A stretch of 64,000 nt of DNA. Source: Dromiciops gliroides (taxonomy: Eukaryota > Chordata > Mammalia > Microbiotheria > Microbiotheriidae). The notes below the pieces were generated by a model that saw only the letters and a program-made list of their open reading frames with translations, searched no databases and had not been told where the DNA came from. A program made the translations under genes and the position numbers. Numbering within the stretch: position 1 is the stretch's first letter; every line of letters starts with the position of its first letter. Shown here in pieces: positions 12,034 to 24,240 of the stretch. The DNA lies in the NCBI RefSeq assembly GCF_019393635.1, contig NC_057862.1, positions 243,646,941 through 243,710,940 on the forward strand, given 5' to 3'.

Positions 12034-12599
12034 CCCTATCTCTTTTTGAAAATCTGAATAGTATTAAAAATCGTTGCCCATTTTAAGCTCATACACAAAA
12101 GAGATTTTAAATTAACATCAAATGGAATGCTTGATGACAACACTTCTATATAGTACTCTATACAAATATTAATTGATTATAGATATATCTACCTAAATGC
12201 GCAGGTCTCAAAATCCAGTACTTCTATTACCTGTTCCAGCCTCAAAAAGGGTGAGGGTGGGGGGGAGAACAGGGGAGAAACTTATTCAAAGGAAAAATGG
12301 CTTTGACTTGTGGGGAGGAGGGTGGTAAATAAGGAAGTTTTTAGAAACCAGTATCCTAAATGCTTTCATACTTAATGCAAAATGTATTTTTCTAAAAAAT
12401 AAAGACTGACTAATTTTCAACTTACCCAAAAAAGTGGTATATAAAAACAGTAATTTACTCCCATCTTCCTCCAAATGACTGCGCACATATTCTTTAAAAA
12501 CTTTAACCTTTATCAAGATTTCAAGTCCAAAACTTAATTTTACATGCCATCAAAATGTCCTGACATTGTGGTGAGTAAAACTATATGTGGTTGCTTTAA

Positions 12600-13340
12600 T
12601 TCTGTCCTAAATTTAGGGAAAATTAGCTGGGGTTTCTAATATATTTGTTACTTATAAATTAGAAGCTTTAGCACCAGTTTGGAGCTTTATTAAAGCATAT
12701 TAAATATTAGTAAAGAGAGAACACTTGCCTCAGAAAGTTAAGAAAAGCCCATTTAGCCATCACAAGTGCCCCCCGAGAGCCTATCTGGGTCCAGAGGAGA
12801 GGCGACCCACACTGCTCAAAGCTAATTGGCTAGCATCACCCAAATCCATTGGTTCACTGGACTTGAGGGTGATACATGAGCAGAATGTGCCGAGGTCAGA
12901 GTTCAGAGAACCCCCCCCCCCCCTCCCAGGGCCAGGCTTTCAGGCAGGTGTGGTTTCAATCAAGTCAACTTTAAGTGAGTTAATCAGCAAAGTCAATCCA
13001 ATCAATCTGAATACTATCCTTTTGAGAGCAGGGGCCTCTGGGCATCCCAAAACCCATTATTTTCTCACAACATTAATTGTGGAATATGTTTTGCAACAAT
13101 TAAAAGAAAAGGAAATAGAAATCACATTTTCCCCTAAATGAAAGAAAATTATGACTCAACCAAAGATACAAACTATTACAATTCAAAGACAGCCAAATTA
13201 CTTAATCTAATTTCACTTTGGAGTTACCAGGTGAAAACCTATTTGATTAACAATAAGTTCCTCTTGGAGGGAGCCACTGCTTCTTGGTTTACATTAGCAG
13301 TTATTTTTTTTAATACCAAAGATCTTTAATTTTCATTATT
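12600..13340 (-). mobile_element. LTR-like segment, boundaries unresolved
   Basis: tttattaaagcatatta near 12690 gives a - strand AATAAA and resembles the LTR fragment near 62175. caaagctaattggctagcat near 12820 resembles LTR U3 sequence at 16350 and 62390. It includes a 13-C run (12911-12923). Termini and duplication not found. ORFs here are chance. Confidence 0.4.
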
Positions 13341-13556
13341 TGTGGGTGGGTGTGAAAAAGAAATAATAGTTCCTCACAATAAATGCACAGAGAAAAGAAA
13401 GGGGTAGTCTGGGAATAACCTAATCCTAGCATATTATATCCTCAAGGGGAAGAGTATACTCCTGAACTACTTCTGTTCTCAGCCCTTACTCCATAGGGAT
13501 GTCTACTACATAATAAGTATGATACCAGCCACTGTTTAAGTGTCTTAGCCACAAAA

Positions 13557-13580
13557 CACACACACACACACACACACACA
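13557..13580. repeat. (AC)n microsatellite
   Basis: About 12 CA units in intergenic sequence. Confidence 0.9.
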
Positions 13581-13659
13581 GAGACACTTTCTTTTTCTTT
13601 TCTTTTTTTTGTAGATTAAATGAAGAATTAGTCCTAAAAATAAGTTCTAGGAATGGAAG

Positions 13660-14157
13660 AAAAATGTATAGTTTTTTGAGGTGGCAAAGAATTAGAAAAT
13701 ATTGAGGGGTGTGCCTGATAATTGGGGAATTAATTGGGAAAGTTATGGTATATAAATATCATGTAATACTATTGTGCTAAAATGGGATAGTTTCAAAGAA
13801 GCCTGCTAAGTTTCATATTAATTGATACAGAGTGAAGTGAATAGAACTAGGCAAACAGTTCATACAATGACAACAATATGGTGAAGAAAAAACAACTTTG
13901 AAAGACTTAGAAACTCTGATCTGCTTAATGACCAACAATTCCAGAGGACTAATGATGAAACATGCTACCCACTTCCTGATAGAGACATAAAAGGACTCAG
14001 GATGCTGAACAAAATAAGACATGACCAGTGTAAAAATTTGTTTTGCTTGAACATAAATGTAAACAGAATTTTGTTTTTCTTTTGTTCTCAACTGGGGGAG
14101 TGTTGGGATAGGAGGGAGGGGGAAACACAGATTTTTGCTAATTGAAAAAAAATATTA
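13660..14157 (+). mobile_element. 5'-truncated L1, 3' end
   Basis: Matches the L1 ORF2 C-terminal/3'UTR pattern seen many times here (taatactattgtgctaaaat, gaggactaatgatgaaacat). Older and more diverged than the other copies. Confidence 0.75.
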
Positions 14158-14342
14158 CCAAACAAAACAAGATTCCAGGTTACCATCACCCCAAATCTTT
14201 GCTTGGGACAAACCATGGCAAAAATATTTTTGGCTCCAATTCTGCAGCTGGGAAAGCTTCAGATGGAATTTTGCCATTGGGAGGTAGAGCTGTATTCCTA
14301 GACTGTCAGGAGGGGGTGGTCTTAGGCACAGTTAGAAATAAA

Positions 14343-14509
14343 AAGGGGGGCAGCTAGGTGGCGCAGTGGATAGAGCACCGGCCCTGGAGTCAGGAGTACC
14401 TGAGTTCAAATCTGGCCTCAGACACTTAACACTTACTAGCTGTGTGACCCTGGGCAAGTCACTCAACCCCAACTGCCTCACTCAAAAAAAACAAAAACAA
14501 AAACAAAAC
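14343..14509 (+). mobile_element. CORE-type SINE (first of a pair)
   Basis: Sense copy with a caaaaa-type tail. Duplication agaaataaa at 14334-14342 and 14510-14518. Confidence 0.9.
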
Positions 14510-14518
14510 AGAAATAAA

Positions 14519-14670
14519 TAGGGGGCAGCTAGGTAGCACAGTGGATAAAGACCGGCACTGGATTCAGGATGACCTGAGTTCAAATCAAGCCTCAGACACT
14601 TGACACTTACTAGCTGTGCGACCCTGGGCAAGTCACTTAACCCTCATTGCCCACCAAAAAAAGAAAAAAA
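14519..14670 (+). mobile_element. CORE-type SINE (second of a pair)
   Basis: Begins almost directly after the duplicated target of the previous copy. Belongs to the ccctcattgccc tail subtype, so it is a separate insertion. Confidence 0.9.
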
Positions 14671-15476
14671 TAATTTCCTCAGATATGCCTTATCGCCATG
14701 AAAAATATTAATGTGTATATTAGCATATTATATTAAATGATTTTAAAGTGTCAGTTATAGCACCTATCTTTCTATATGTGTTTTCCATCTTCTTAGCTGT
14801 TCATGTAGTAGTCATTTATTAAAACATTTGTATTTTATTGTATTTGCATTTATTAGAACATTTGTATGCTCAGGCAATGGTAGGCAATGGGGCTATGAAG
14901 ACAAGAATAATCCCTGACCTCAAGGATCTGACATTCTATTAATGGGAAGCAACTTGGATGCAGATAAGTAAATATATATATAAAGTCATTTACACGAGGG
15001 AGCATACTAGCATCTGGGGGAAGGGGAAGTAAGTTAGGCTTCACACAGGTGTCGCTTGAGCTTTGGAGGAAGCTAAGAAATCTAAAAGGCAGAAATGAGG
15101 GGGAATGCATTTGAGATATAGGGGGAACCACTAATTGAAAGACACAGAAATAAGAAGTGGAATGTGCTCTATGGGAAATAGCAAATCAGCCAGTTTGGTT
15201 AGAATGTAGCATATATACAGGACAGAAATGTTCACTGAATGGGGGGAAGTAAGCTATTATAGCCAGGTTGTGAATGGTTTTAAATAGCAAATGGAAGAGT
15301 TTGTATTTTATCCTAGAGGAAATGGGAGCCACTGAAACTTCTTGAGCAGGATAATGACTTGGTCAAACTTGGGTTTTAGAAATGTCAATTTGGAAGGTGG
15401 ACTGAAGAAGTGAGAGATTGGAAGGAGGAAGAACAGTTCAGGGATTACTGAATGGTCCATACAAAAGGTAATAAGG

Positions 15477-15638
15477 TGGGGGCAGCAAGGTGGCAGAGTG
15501 GATAAAGCACCGGCCCTGGATTCAGAATGACCTGAGTTCAAATCCGGTCTCAGACACTTGACACTTACTAGCTGTGTGACCCTGGGCAAGTCACTTAACC
15601 CTCATTGCCCCGTAAAAACAAAAAAACAAAACAAAAAC
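15477..15638 (+). mobile_element. CORE-type SINE
   Basis: Sense copy. Duplication ggtaataagg at 15467-15476 and 15639-15648. Confidence 0.93.
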
Positions 15639-15940
15639 GGTAATAAGGGTCTAAACTAAGGTGCTCATCAGAGTGGAGAGAAGGGTATACATGTAAGGGA
15701 TGTTGTGGATGTAGAATGTACAAGATTTGGCAGCTGATTCAGTATGGAACTGTGAGAGAAGAAAAAGGTAAGGATTACTTGAAAATTGTGACTAAGATGA
15801 CTAAAAGGTTGACCTGTACAAAATTAGGGAAGTTAGGAAGGGAAGGTTTGTGGAGAAAGACATTGAGTTCCATTTTCAATGTGTTGCGCTTAAGATGCCC
15901 ACAGGATGTCTTTTTGAAACATTTAATAAGCAATTTGTGA

Positions 15941-17463
15941 ACTCTGAGGTACCACATGACACCTATCAGATTGGCTAATATGACAGAAAAGGAAAATAAT
16001 TGCAGGGGCCAAAATTTAATTGGGGAGTGTTAGGCAGCTCGCTGCAATATTGGGGCAAGGAATGAGATTAACAGCCTCTTTCAAAAACAGAACAGGGTTT
16101 ATTAACAAGAATGAACTTAAAAACACAAGTAAGATTAGTAGAATTAAGGGAAAGGGAAAAAAAAAAAAGGAATGTGGGAAGGAAGACAATATGACCTGAA
16201 TCACACCACCGCCCAGGGCTCAGCAGTACACATGGCTATGTCCTGTCTTTTTCCAGCTCCATGCCAGAATGGCCAATCTCCTCCCTTCTCCTTCCCAGAA
16301 ACCCCCAGGTTCCTAGGAAACAGGGAAGACAGACACACAGCCCCAAGCTAATTGTCTGGCAGCCCTGATTGACAGAATTAACAAGTTGCTCTATAACGAC
16401 CAGCCCCCCCTTCAGCTTCCAGACACCATAAGTCACCTAACTACCCTCACTTGGCTTCCAATCATGGCGGGGCTGCCCTCATAATTTGGTCAGGCCCATG
16501 CAGGTGTGTGAGTTAGAGCCAGAGTGAGCTCAGGGTGCACTGCATGCACCAGGGTCAGGGCACACAGGGTTTCTAATTTTAGGTAAAGATGGGGTCATAG
16601 AAACCTCAAGTCACAATTAATTCTTTACATAATAAATGTTGGAGCTATGGAAAAATTGGAACACTAATGCATTGTTGGTGGAGCTATGAACTGATCCAAC
16701 CATTCTAGAGAGCAGTTTGGAACTATGCCCAAAGGGCTATAAAGCTTTGCATACCCTTTGACCCAGCAATACCACTATTAGGACTTTTTCCCAAAGAGAT
16801 CATAAAAAAGGGAAAAGGACCCACATGTATGAAAATATTTATAGCTGCTCTTTTTGTGGTGGCAAGGAATTAGAAACTGAGGGGTTGCCCATCAATTGGG
16901 GAATGGCTGAACAAGTTGTGGTATATGAATGTAATGGAATACTATTGTGTTGTAAGAATGATGAGCAGGTAGATTTCAAAGAAACCTGAAAAGACTTGCA
17001 TGAACCGATGTTATGAGATGAGCAAAACCAGAACATTGTACACAGTATCAATAACATTGTGTGTTGATCAACTGTGATAGACTTGATTCTTCTCAGTAAC
17101 ACAATGGTCCAAGATAGTTCCAAAGGACTCACGATGGAAAATGCGCTCCATATCCAGAAAAAAAAACAAATTGTTGAATCTGGATGCAGATCGAACCATA
17201 CTATGTCTATTGTTTTTGTTGTTGGGGTTTTTTTGAGGTTTTTTCTTTTTGATCTCATTCTTCTCTCATTACATGACTAATTCAGAAATATGTTTAATGT
17301 GATTGTATATATAACCTATATCACATTACTTGCAGTCTTGGGGAGGGGGGAGGGAGGGGAGGGAGGCAGAAAAATTTGAAACTAGAAATCTTATAAAAAC
17401 AAATGTTGAAAATTATCTCTAAATGTAACTGGAAAGTAATAAAATATTTATATGGGGAAAAAT
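15941..17463 (+). mobile_element. 5'-truncated L1 carrying a solo LTR
   Basis: ORF2 C-terminal coding remnant plus 3'UTR and A-rich end. It begins actctgaggtaccacatgac and is flanked by taagcaRtttgtga at 15927-15940 and 17464-17477. The C-terminal motif LWYMNVMEYY seen in other copies is recognisable but broken. Without the LTR the element is about 890 bp. Confidence 0.88.
16001..16629 (-). mobile_element. Solo LTR of an endogenous retrovirus, inside L1
   Basis: 629 bp running TG...CA with exact 4-bp duplication TAAT at 15997-16000 and 16630-16633. Removing it and one TAAT restores the L1 with the same spacing as the copy near 22910. A - strand AATAAA (plus-strand tttatt, 16098-16103) lies about 100 bases from the 3' end, as expected for R-U5. 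The 4-bp duplication fits class I (gammaretrovirus-like) elements. No viral gene remains. Confidence 0.9.
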
Positions 17464-17626
17464 TAAGCAGTTTGTGATATGGGGACTAGAACTCATGAGA
17501 AAGACTATATAGGTCTGGGAGTCATTGGCACAAAGATGGTAACTTAGCCCGAGAAAGTGCATAGAACAAAAAGAAAAAAGGGCCCAGGACAAGGATCCCT
17601 GGGGTAAAAATGTGACTAAGGAGCAG

Positions 17627-17627
<1 letters not shown>

Positions 17628-17682
<55 letters not shown>

Positions 17683-17687
17683 TTTTT
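17628..17687. repeat. (TA)n and poly-T
   Basis: About 18 TA units followed by a T-run. This is the expanded tail of the antisense SINE to its right. Confidence 0.9.
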
Positions 17688-17820
17688 GCGGGGCAATGGG
17701 GGTTAAGTGACTTGCCCAGGGTCACACAGCTATTAAGTGTCAAGTGTCTGAGGCAGGATTTAAACTCAGGTCCTCCTGAATCCAGGGCCTGTGCTTTATC
17801 CACTGCCACCTAGCTGCCCC
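17633..17820 (-). mobile_element. CORE-type SINE with expanded TA/T tail
   Basis: Antisense. Duplication cagggcata at 17624-17632 and 17821-17829. Confidence 0.92.
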
Positions 17821-18130
17821 CAGGGCATAAATGTTAATACAGCAAGGGAATGAAGGAGCAACCAGAGAGGTAAGAGGAGACCTAGGAGAAAGAAGGGTCA
17901 TGAAGACCCAGGAAGAAGAAAGTATCCAGAGGGAGAGACTTGTCAACAGTGTCAAAAGTTGCAGCAAGGTTGGGAAGGATGATGACTAAGAAGATGCAAT
18001 CAAATTTGACAATAAAGACCATTGGTAACCTCGGAGAGAACAGTTTGAGTCAGATGGTGGGGACAGAAACTATACTACAAAGGAATGGGAAGTGAGAGGA
18101 GAGAAAGTATAATTGATGTCATCTACTCAC

Positions 18131-18640
18131 CCCTTGGGTTAGGGGATGAAGAACCAAACATTGGTAATAAGGGTAACAAAAACCAAACTGTAGGGCAACT
18201 CCTTCAATAGTTTAACCTTTATGAACTATTTTGACTAAATTTTGAATTACAGTATTTCTCTAGTTAATAATCTACTGCAAATACTAAAACTGAAAGACAG
18301 GACTAAACAGGAAAAAGTCATCTGGTATGCAGCCTCTCATTGCAAACACATATTTAAGGAATTAGGCTTTGAAATAAAGTTGTTAAAATTGTTTTAGTGT
18401 AAAAAAGATGTGTCAAGTCATTTTTAAAAGTGCACATAATAGAACAAGAGGATATTCAGAAGGAAACAGACAAGTGGGACAACTTCGAAACTAAAGTGCT
18501 ATATATGGTTTATGCTTAGAAAAAAACATTTTAAGTAACAGATTAGTGATTTCATGTGTAATCCTTTTCTGTCCTCTGTATACGGAAATTCTCATATTTA
18601 CTGGTGTCTGCCAAGTTCAGAATAACAAAAAAAAAATTTT
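18131..18640. other. Intergenic stretch, nothing identified
   Basis: AT-rich, no clear repeat family and no plausible ORF. Confidence 0.6.
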
Positions 18641-18652
18641 TAATCATTTTAC

Positions 18653-19208
18653 CTATTTATAGCAGCTTTTTTGTGGTGGCTAAGAATTGGAAATCAAAGG
18701 AATGCTCATCAATTAGGGAACGGATAAACAAGCTGTGGTATATGATGGTGATGGAATATTATAGTACTATAAGAAATGACAAGCAGGATGATTTCAGAGA
18801 GGCCTGGAGAGACTTGTATGAACTGATGTGTAGTGACGTGAGCAGAACCAAGAGAACATTGTGCACAGAGACAGCAATACTGTTTGATGAAGAACTGTGA
18901 ATGCCTTTACTATTCCCAACAATATAACAATCCCAAAGGACTACTGATGAAACATACCATCCACCTCCAAAGAAAGGACTGATATTGATGGAAAACAGAT
19001 TGAAGAATGCTATTTTTCACTTTCTTTTTTGTTTTCTTTTATTCAAGCTTTCTTGTACAAAATGACAAATATAATGTTGCACATAATTATACATGTATAA
19101 CCCATTTCTTACTGCCTCAGGGAAGGGGGAGGGGGGAGGGGAGGGAGGGAAAGAGGGATAAAAATTGGAACTCAAAACTATAAATAAAATGTTTATTACT
19201 TTAAAAAA
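18653..19208 (+). mobile_element. 5'-truncated L1, 3' end
   Basis: Holds the end of ORF2: the frame reads LWYMMVMEYYSTIRN and ends FDEEL with TGA near 18898, followed by the 3'UTR with a G-rich tract (19127-19148) and A-tail. Duplication aatcattttac at 18642-18652 and 19209-19219. Confidence 0.92.
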
Positions 19209-19219
19209 AATCATTTTAC

Positions 19220-19884
19220 TGTATTTTATGCTAAACTTAATAGGAGCATATTGTCCATAGGATAGGAATTGGACCAGTGATTATAATGATATAGGAACCT
19301 CCTAGATGGAGAAATTTCCTGTATCAATGCAAGTTGGCACCTTTTGTGCTATTTATAGAGTTGCTTAGGGCACTGAGAGGTTGTCATAGATCTAAGCATC
19401 ATACAACCAGTATGTGTCATAAACTAAAACTGAAGCCAGGAAAGCCTGGCTTTAAGGTTAGCTTTCTATTTATATACCACACTGCTTTTTTTAATAGTCG
19501 TATACCATAAAATTATACAAAAGAACTAAATTGTAATATATTGTCAAATTGGCAGGAGTATATGATTATCATTAAATTGATATCTCTCTTTTCCTTGCCA
19601 AATTCTAAAATGGTAGTTTCCTCAGCAAATAATGAAAAAGCCATGACAAAAGGTAATCATGGCTTCTTCACATAAAGCTCTATCTCGGGAGGAAAGGGTA
19701 AAAGCATTTATGTAGCATCTACTGTGTGCTAGTATGATAAAATAATTATAAATAATGAATTTCTTGGGGGGACCCAGAGATTAGTTTCAATCCTTTTTCC
19801 CTCAGAAAGTTCAGTTCCTGCCTGGGATGGAGTCCAGGGAACAAAGGAAATGGAGATGAATTCGTTTATTTCAAAGATAAGCTT
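19220..19884. other. Intergenic stretch, weak repeat traces only
   Basis: One MIR-like phrase near 19340-19460 (cataagctaa-type, decayed). No gene signal. Confidence 0.5.
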
Positions 19885-19897
19885 AAAAGCTATCCTG

Positions 19898-20064
19898 TAG
19901 GGCAGCTACATGGGGCAGTGGATAAAAGCGCCTCTCCTTAGACCAGACCACCCTGGATTCAGGAGGACCTGAGTTCAAATCCGGCGCCAGACACTTGATA
20001 CTCAATTAGCTGTGTGACCCTGGGCAAGTCACTTAACTCTCATTGCCCCACAAAAAACAAAACA
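19898..20064 (+). mobile_element. CORE-type SINE with an internal foreign insert
   Basis: Duplication aaaagctatcYtg at 19885-19897 and 20065-20077. Between the A- and B-box regions the usual gcaccggccctgg is replaced by about 28 bases (19929-19956) that resemble 20932-20960. Confidence 0.9.
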
Positions 20065-20162
20065 AAAAGCTATCTTGCATGAGGACTTTTCTAATCATCC
20101 TTCCTCCAGTCTGAATTCTTTGTATTTACCAGTTATGTGTATTTCTTTATGTATATATACAG

Positions 20163-20430
20163 AAGGGGCAGCTAGGTGGTGCAGTGAATAGAGTTCCAGG
20201 CCTGAAGTCAGGAAGACTCATCTTCTTGAGTTCAAATCTAGCTTCAGACACTTACTAGCTGTGTGACCCTGGGGAAGTCACTTAATCCCATTTGCCTCAG
20301 TTTCCTTGTGTAAAATGAGCTAGAGAAAGAAATGGCAAACCACTCCAGTATCTTTGTCAAGAAAACCCCAAATAGGGTCACAAAGAATCAGAAACAACTG
20401 ACAAATGTCTGGACAACAACAAAATGTACA
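20163..20430 (+). mobile_element. Longer CORE-SINE with RTE/BovB-like 3' part
   Basis: Same kind of head, then the MIR-like core, then gagaaagaaatggcaaacca and a caaagaatcagaaacaactg end that resembles Bov-B/RTE tails. It is distinct from the short A-tailed SINEs. Similar copies are at 35903-36150 (-), 40405-40640 and 43031-43196. Confidence 0.7.
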
Positions 20431-21120
20431 GAGAGAGAAAGAGAAAGGCTTCTCTGGACTCTCCAAAATTCCCCTCCAAACAACATTAAAATAAAGCCTC
20501 AAACCAAATTCTTAAGCTGTAGAACCAACAAAAGTTCAGGGCAAAACAATTTTCTGGCACCAAACAATTTAGGAGGTTGGCAGGAAAGATCTGTCTCAGT
20601 GCAGTGGTGATCAGACCTGGAGGCCAGCACAGACTGCTCAGCACAGATCATGCTTACCAGCAGCAGTTCATCAGCAATGGCAGCAGCAGCAGCTTTGGGA
20701 GCTTTTAACCCAAATATAGTAAGGATGTAGGACAACTGGTCACAAGATTACAAGAGACCCTTTGCTGGCACTTGGTGCAGGACTCTGTTACATTGCTTAT
20801 AAAGAGTTCCAGTTCATGCTCCCAGAGCTAAGAGCACTAGTTCATTAGCACTTGTAGCCACAGGGGGATAGAGGATCTGGCCATAGTTCCAGTGTGGAGA
20901 AGAGGCTCACAGGCCAAGAGAACAGTGACTGCACCTCTCCTTAGGTCAGACCACCTTGGAAGAAACAAAAACCTACAAACCCATAGAGCTAGTTCTGAAA
21001 ACAACAGCAAGAAAGGCTTGAAGCTTAGGACAGTGCTTCCTTGACTCCAGGAGCAAAGCCCAATTTTAAAATACAGTTTAACATAAGTTAAACATGAAGT
21101 TTAACATAAAGAACATAAGG

Positions 21121-21277
21121 GGAAGTAGCTAGGTGGTGCAGTGGATAAAGCACCGGCCCTGGATTCAGCAGGACCTGAGTTCAAATCCACCCTCAGACAC
21201 TTGACACTTACTAGCTGTGTGACCCTGGGCAAGTCACTTAACCCTCACTGTCCAGCAAAAAACAAACAAACAAAAAA
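21121..21277 (+). mobile_element. CORE-type SINE
   Basis: Sense copy inside L1 with an acaaacaaacaaa tail. A short duplication (ataagg) is visible; longer identity is lost. Confidence 0.85.
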
Positions 21278-21597
21278 TAAGGGTTCTTATGTCAAGAAAT
21301 AGGCTAGAAAAATGAAAAGTAAAAAAAAAAACAAAAAAAAAAACAACCTGACCATAGAAATTAACTAAGGAACTAAAGTTACACTGAAGATCAAGACACA
21401 AACTCAGAAGAAGACAACAAAGTCAAAACAGCTATATGCAAAGCTTTAAAAAACAAACAAACAAACAAACAAAAAAACAACCATGAATCGGTCACAGGCC
21501 CAGAAAGAATTTCTGGAAGAGTCCAAAAAAAGGATTTCTAAAATCAAAGAGAGATATAGAGAAAAAGTTGGGAAAACAAATGAGTGATACAAGAAAA

Positions 21598-21748
21598 AAA
21601 CATTTTTTTGGAGGTGAGGCAATTAGGGTTAAGTGACTTGCCCGGGGTCACACAGCTATTAAGTGTCAAGTGTCTGAGGCCGAATTTGAACTCAGGTCTT
21701 CCTGAATCCAGGGCCTGTGCTTTATCCACTGTGCCACCTAGCTGCCCA
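21598..21748 (-). mobile_element. CORE-type SINE
   Basis: Antisense inside the L1 ORF1 remnant. Exact 13-bp duplication tgatacaagaaaa at 21585-21597 and 21749-21761. Confidence 0.95.
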
Positions 21749-22433
21749 TGATACAAGAAAATTATGAAAAGAGTTAAACTACTTGGTAAAAGAGGCACAA
21801 AAAATACTGAAGAAAATAACACTTAAAAAAATCGGAATTGCTAGAGAGCATTATGGAACTGCTCAAAGTTCCATTAAACTGTGCAGTTGACCCACCCATA
21901 CCCTTACTAGGTCTGTATCCCAAAGAGATCATAAAAAAGGGAAAAGGACACGTACAAAAATATTTATAGCAGTTCTTTTTGTAGTGGCAAAGAATTGAAA
22001 ATTGAAGGGATGCCCATCAATTGGGGAATGGCTGAACAAGTCGTGGTAGATGAATGTAATGGAATACTATTGTGCTATAAGAAATGACAAGCAGGCCGAT
22101 TTCAGAAAACCTGGAAAGACTTGATGCTGAGTGAAGTGAGCAGAACCAGGAGAACACTGTACACAGTAACAGCAACACTGTTTGATGATCAACTGTAATA
22201 GACTTAGCTTTTCTCAGCAATACAATGATTCCAGACAATTACAAAGGACTCATGATGGAAAATATTCTCCACATTCCGAAAAACAAAAACAAAAATCTGT
22301 GGAATCTGAATGCAGATTGAACTATATTATTTTCACTTTTTGGTTTTTTTTTTCCTTTCTTGAGGTTTTTCCCTTTTGTTCTGATTCTTCTGTCACACCA
22401 TGACTAATGTGGAAATATGTTTAATGTGATTGT

Positions 22434-22460
22434 ACATATATATATATATATATATATATA
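22434..22460. repeat. (TA)n microsatellite in L1 3'UTR
   Basis: TA repeat in the position where other L1 copies read gattgtatatataacc. Confidence 0.9.
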
Positions 22461-22679
22461 AAACCTATATCAGATTGGTTGCAGTCTTTGTAGGGGGAAG
22501 GTAAAGGAAGGAGGGAGAAAAATTCGGAACTTGAAATCTTACAAAAATGAATGTTGAAAACTATCTTTACATGTAACTGGAAAGAAAATACTATTAAGAT
22601 TTTTAAAAAAAGGTTTTGTAAAAACAAACCCTATGCAGTCAATATTAGAAGGAAAACAGGAACCTTGAGGAGGGGATTT

Positions 22680-23640
22680 TACATTAGGTTTCTCTGATAA
22701 AGGCCTCACTGCTCAAATATATAGAGAACTGGGTCAAATTTCTAAAAATTCTAGTCCTTTCCCCAACTGACAAATCAAAGGATATGAACAAGCCATTTTC
22801 CAGAGAAATCAAAGTTATCTATAATCATATGAAAAAATGCAATGATTAGAGAAATGAAAATTTTCACAACTCTGAGATACCACCTCACACTTAATTAGCT
22901 AATAAGACAGAAAAGAAAAATGACAAATGTTAGAGAGAATGTAGGAATATTCAGACACTAATGTACTGTTGGAGTTGTGAGCTGATCTAACCATTATGGA
23001 GAGCAATTTGGAACTATGCCCAAACAGCAATCAAACTATGCATACTCTTTGACCCAGAATACCACTACTAAATCTGTCTCCCAAAGAAATCAAAGGGAAA
23101 TGACCTATATGTGCAAAATATTAAGAGCAGCTCTTTTTGTGATGGCAAAGAATTTGAAATGGAGGGGATGCCCATCAATTGGGGAATAGCTGAACAAATT
23201 GTGGCATATAATTGTGATGGAATACTATTGTGCTATAAGAAATGACAAGCAGAATGGTTTCAGAAAAATCAACTTATATGAAATGATGCAAAGTGAAGTG
23301 AGCAGAAACAGTAACAGAAATATTGTATGATGATCAACTGTGAATGACTTAGCTATTCTCAGCAATACCTTGATCCAAGACAATTCCAAATGCTATCCAC
23401 CTCCAGAGAAAGAACTGATGAAGTCTGAATGATAATCAAAGCATATATATATTTTTTTACTTTATTTTTCTTTTGGGTCCATTTTCTTTCACAACATGGC
23501 TAATACAGAAATGTTTTTAAACATATCTATATGCATATAGCCTATATCAAATTGCTTGCTTTCTCAAGAAAGGAAAAGGGGGGGAAAGAATTTGGAACTC
23601 AATTAAAAAAAAAATCTTTAAAAAATTTTATATAAAATTT
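22680..23640 (+). mobile_element. L1, ORF2 C-terminal region and 3' end
   Basis: Starts in ORF2 (tttctctgataaaggcctca) and runs through the C-terminus to the A-rich tail near 23640. The frame is broken by many changes. Confidence 0.85.
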
Positions 23641-23691
23641 AAAAATAACAAAAGATAAAATATTTGAAGGGGAGAGACAGAAAATGCTACC

Positions 23692-23795
23692 TCACCTTCT
23701 ATGCTTGAAGGCAAGGACTACTTTTTTGTTTTGTAGCCCTAGTACCTAGTGAATAGTAGTAGATGCTTAGTAAATGCTTGCTTGTTGACTGACTA
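23692..23795 (+). repeat. L2 3' end fragment
   Basis: cttgaaggcaaggactac followed by gatgcttagtaaatgcttgc is the typical L2 3' end. Confidence 0.65.
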
Positions 23796-23910
23796 TCCAA
23801 TTTAAGGATTTCATAATGTTCATCCCTTTGTAATGTATTTGGGAACATTTCTTTAATTTCAGTCACATTATTCTATCATATTAAATTTAGCCCTTGATAC
23901 ACAGCTTTTG

Positions 23911-24055
23911 TTTTTTGTTTTGGCGGGGCAATGGGGGTAAGTGACTTGCCCAGAGTCACACAGCTAGTGTCAAGTGTCTGAGGCTGGATTTGAACTCAGG
24001 TCCTCCTGAATCCAGGGCCAGTGCTTTATCCACTGCGCCACCTAGCTGCTCCCCA
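23911..24055 (-). mobile_element. CORE-type SINE
   Basis: Antisense. Exact 14-bp duplication atacacagcttttg at 23897-23910 and 24056-24069. Last SINE before the C14orf28 3' region. Confidence 0.95.
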
Positions 24056-24149
24056 ATACACAGCTTTTGATTAAATAATAGAGATGATGCAGAAATAGGA
24101 AATAAACTGGGAGACATAACTCATACATGAAAGAAAAAAATCAGTTTGG

Positions 24150-24240
24150 TTTTTTTTTTATTAGCACCTTTCAGGGTGGTCAAGAGCTTTACAGACATTA
24201 TCTTCATCCTCACAACAACCCTGTGAGGTAGGTAAGTCAC
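24150..24240 (-). repeat. MIR-like fragment
   Basis: tcctcacaacaaccctgtga and gaggtaggtaag match the MIR middle segment. Confidence 0.55.

Larger units (their letters stand above)
14865..18130 (+). repeat. Old dispersed repeat, split by later insertions
   Basis: Two parts, about 14865-15940 and 17464-18130, appear to be consecutive pieces of one old repeat (gccaggttgtgaatggtttt, then gatatggggactagaactca). A SINE (15477-15638), an L1 (15941-17463, itself holding an LTR) and another SINE (17633-17820) lie inside. I cannot name the family. Confidence 0.5.
20440..22610 (+). mobile_element. Internally deleted L1 with 5'UTR, ORF1 and 3' end
   Basis: 20440-21060 matches L1 5'UTR sequence elsewhere in the window. 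21360-21835 is an ORF1 remnant (EFLEESKKRISKIKERY-like coiled coil). At about 21836 it jumps to the ORF2 C-terminus and 3'UTR (to about 22610). Most of ORF2 is missing. Two SINEs are nested inside. Confidence 0.7.

Noticed and set aside
12725..13141. 138-codon ORF with a proline run
   Set aside because: Lies in an LTR-like segment and crosses a C-run. No resemblance to retroviral or cellular proteins.
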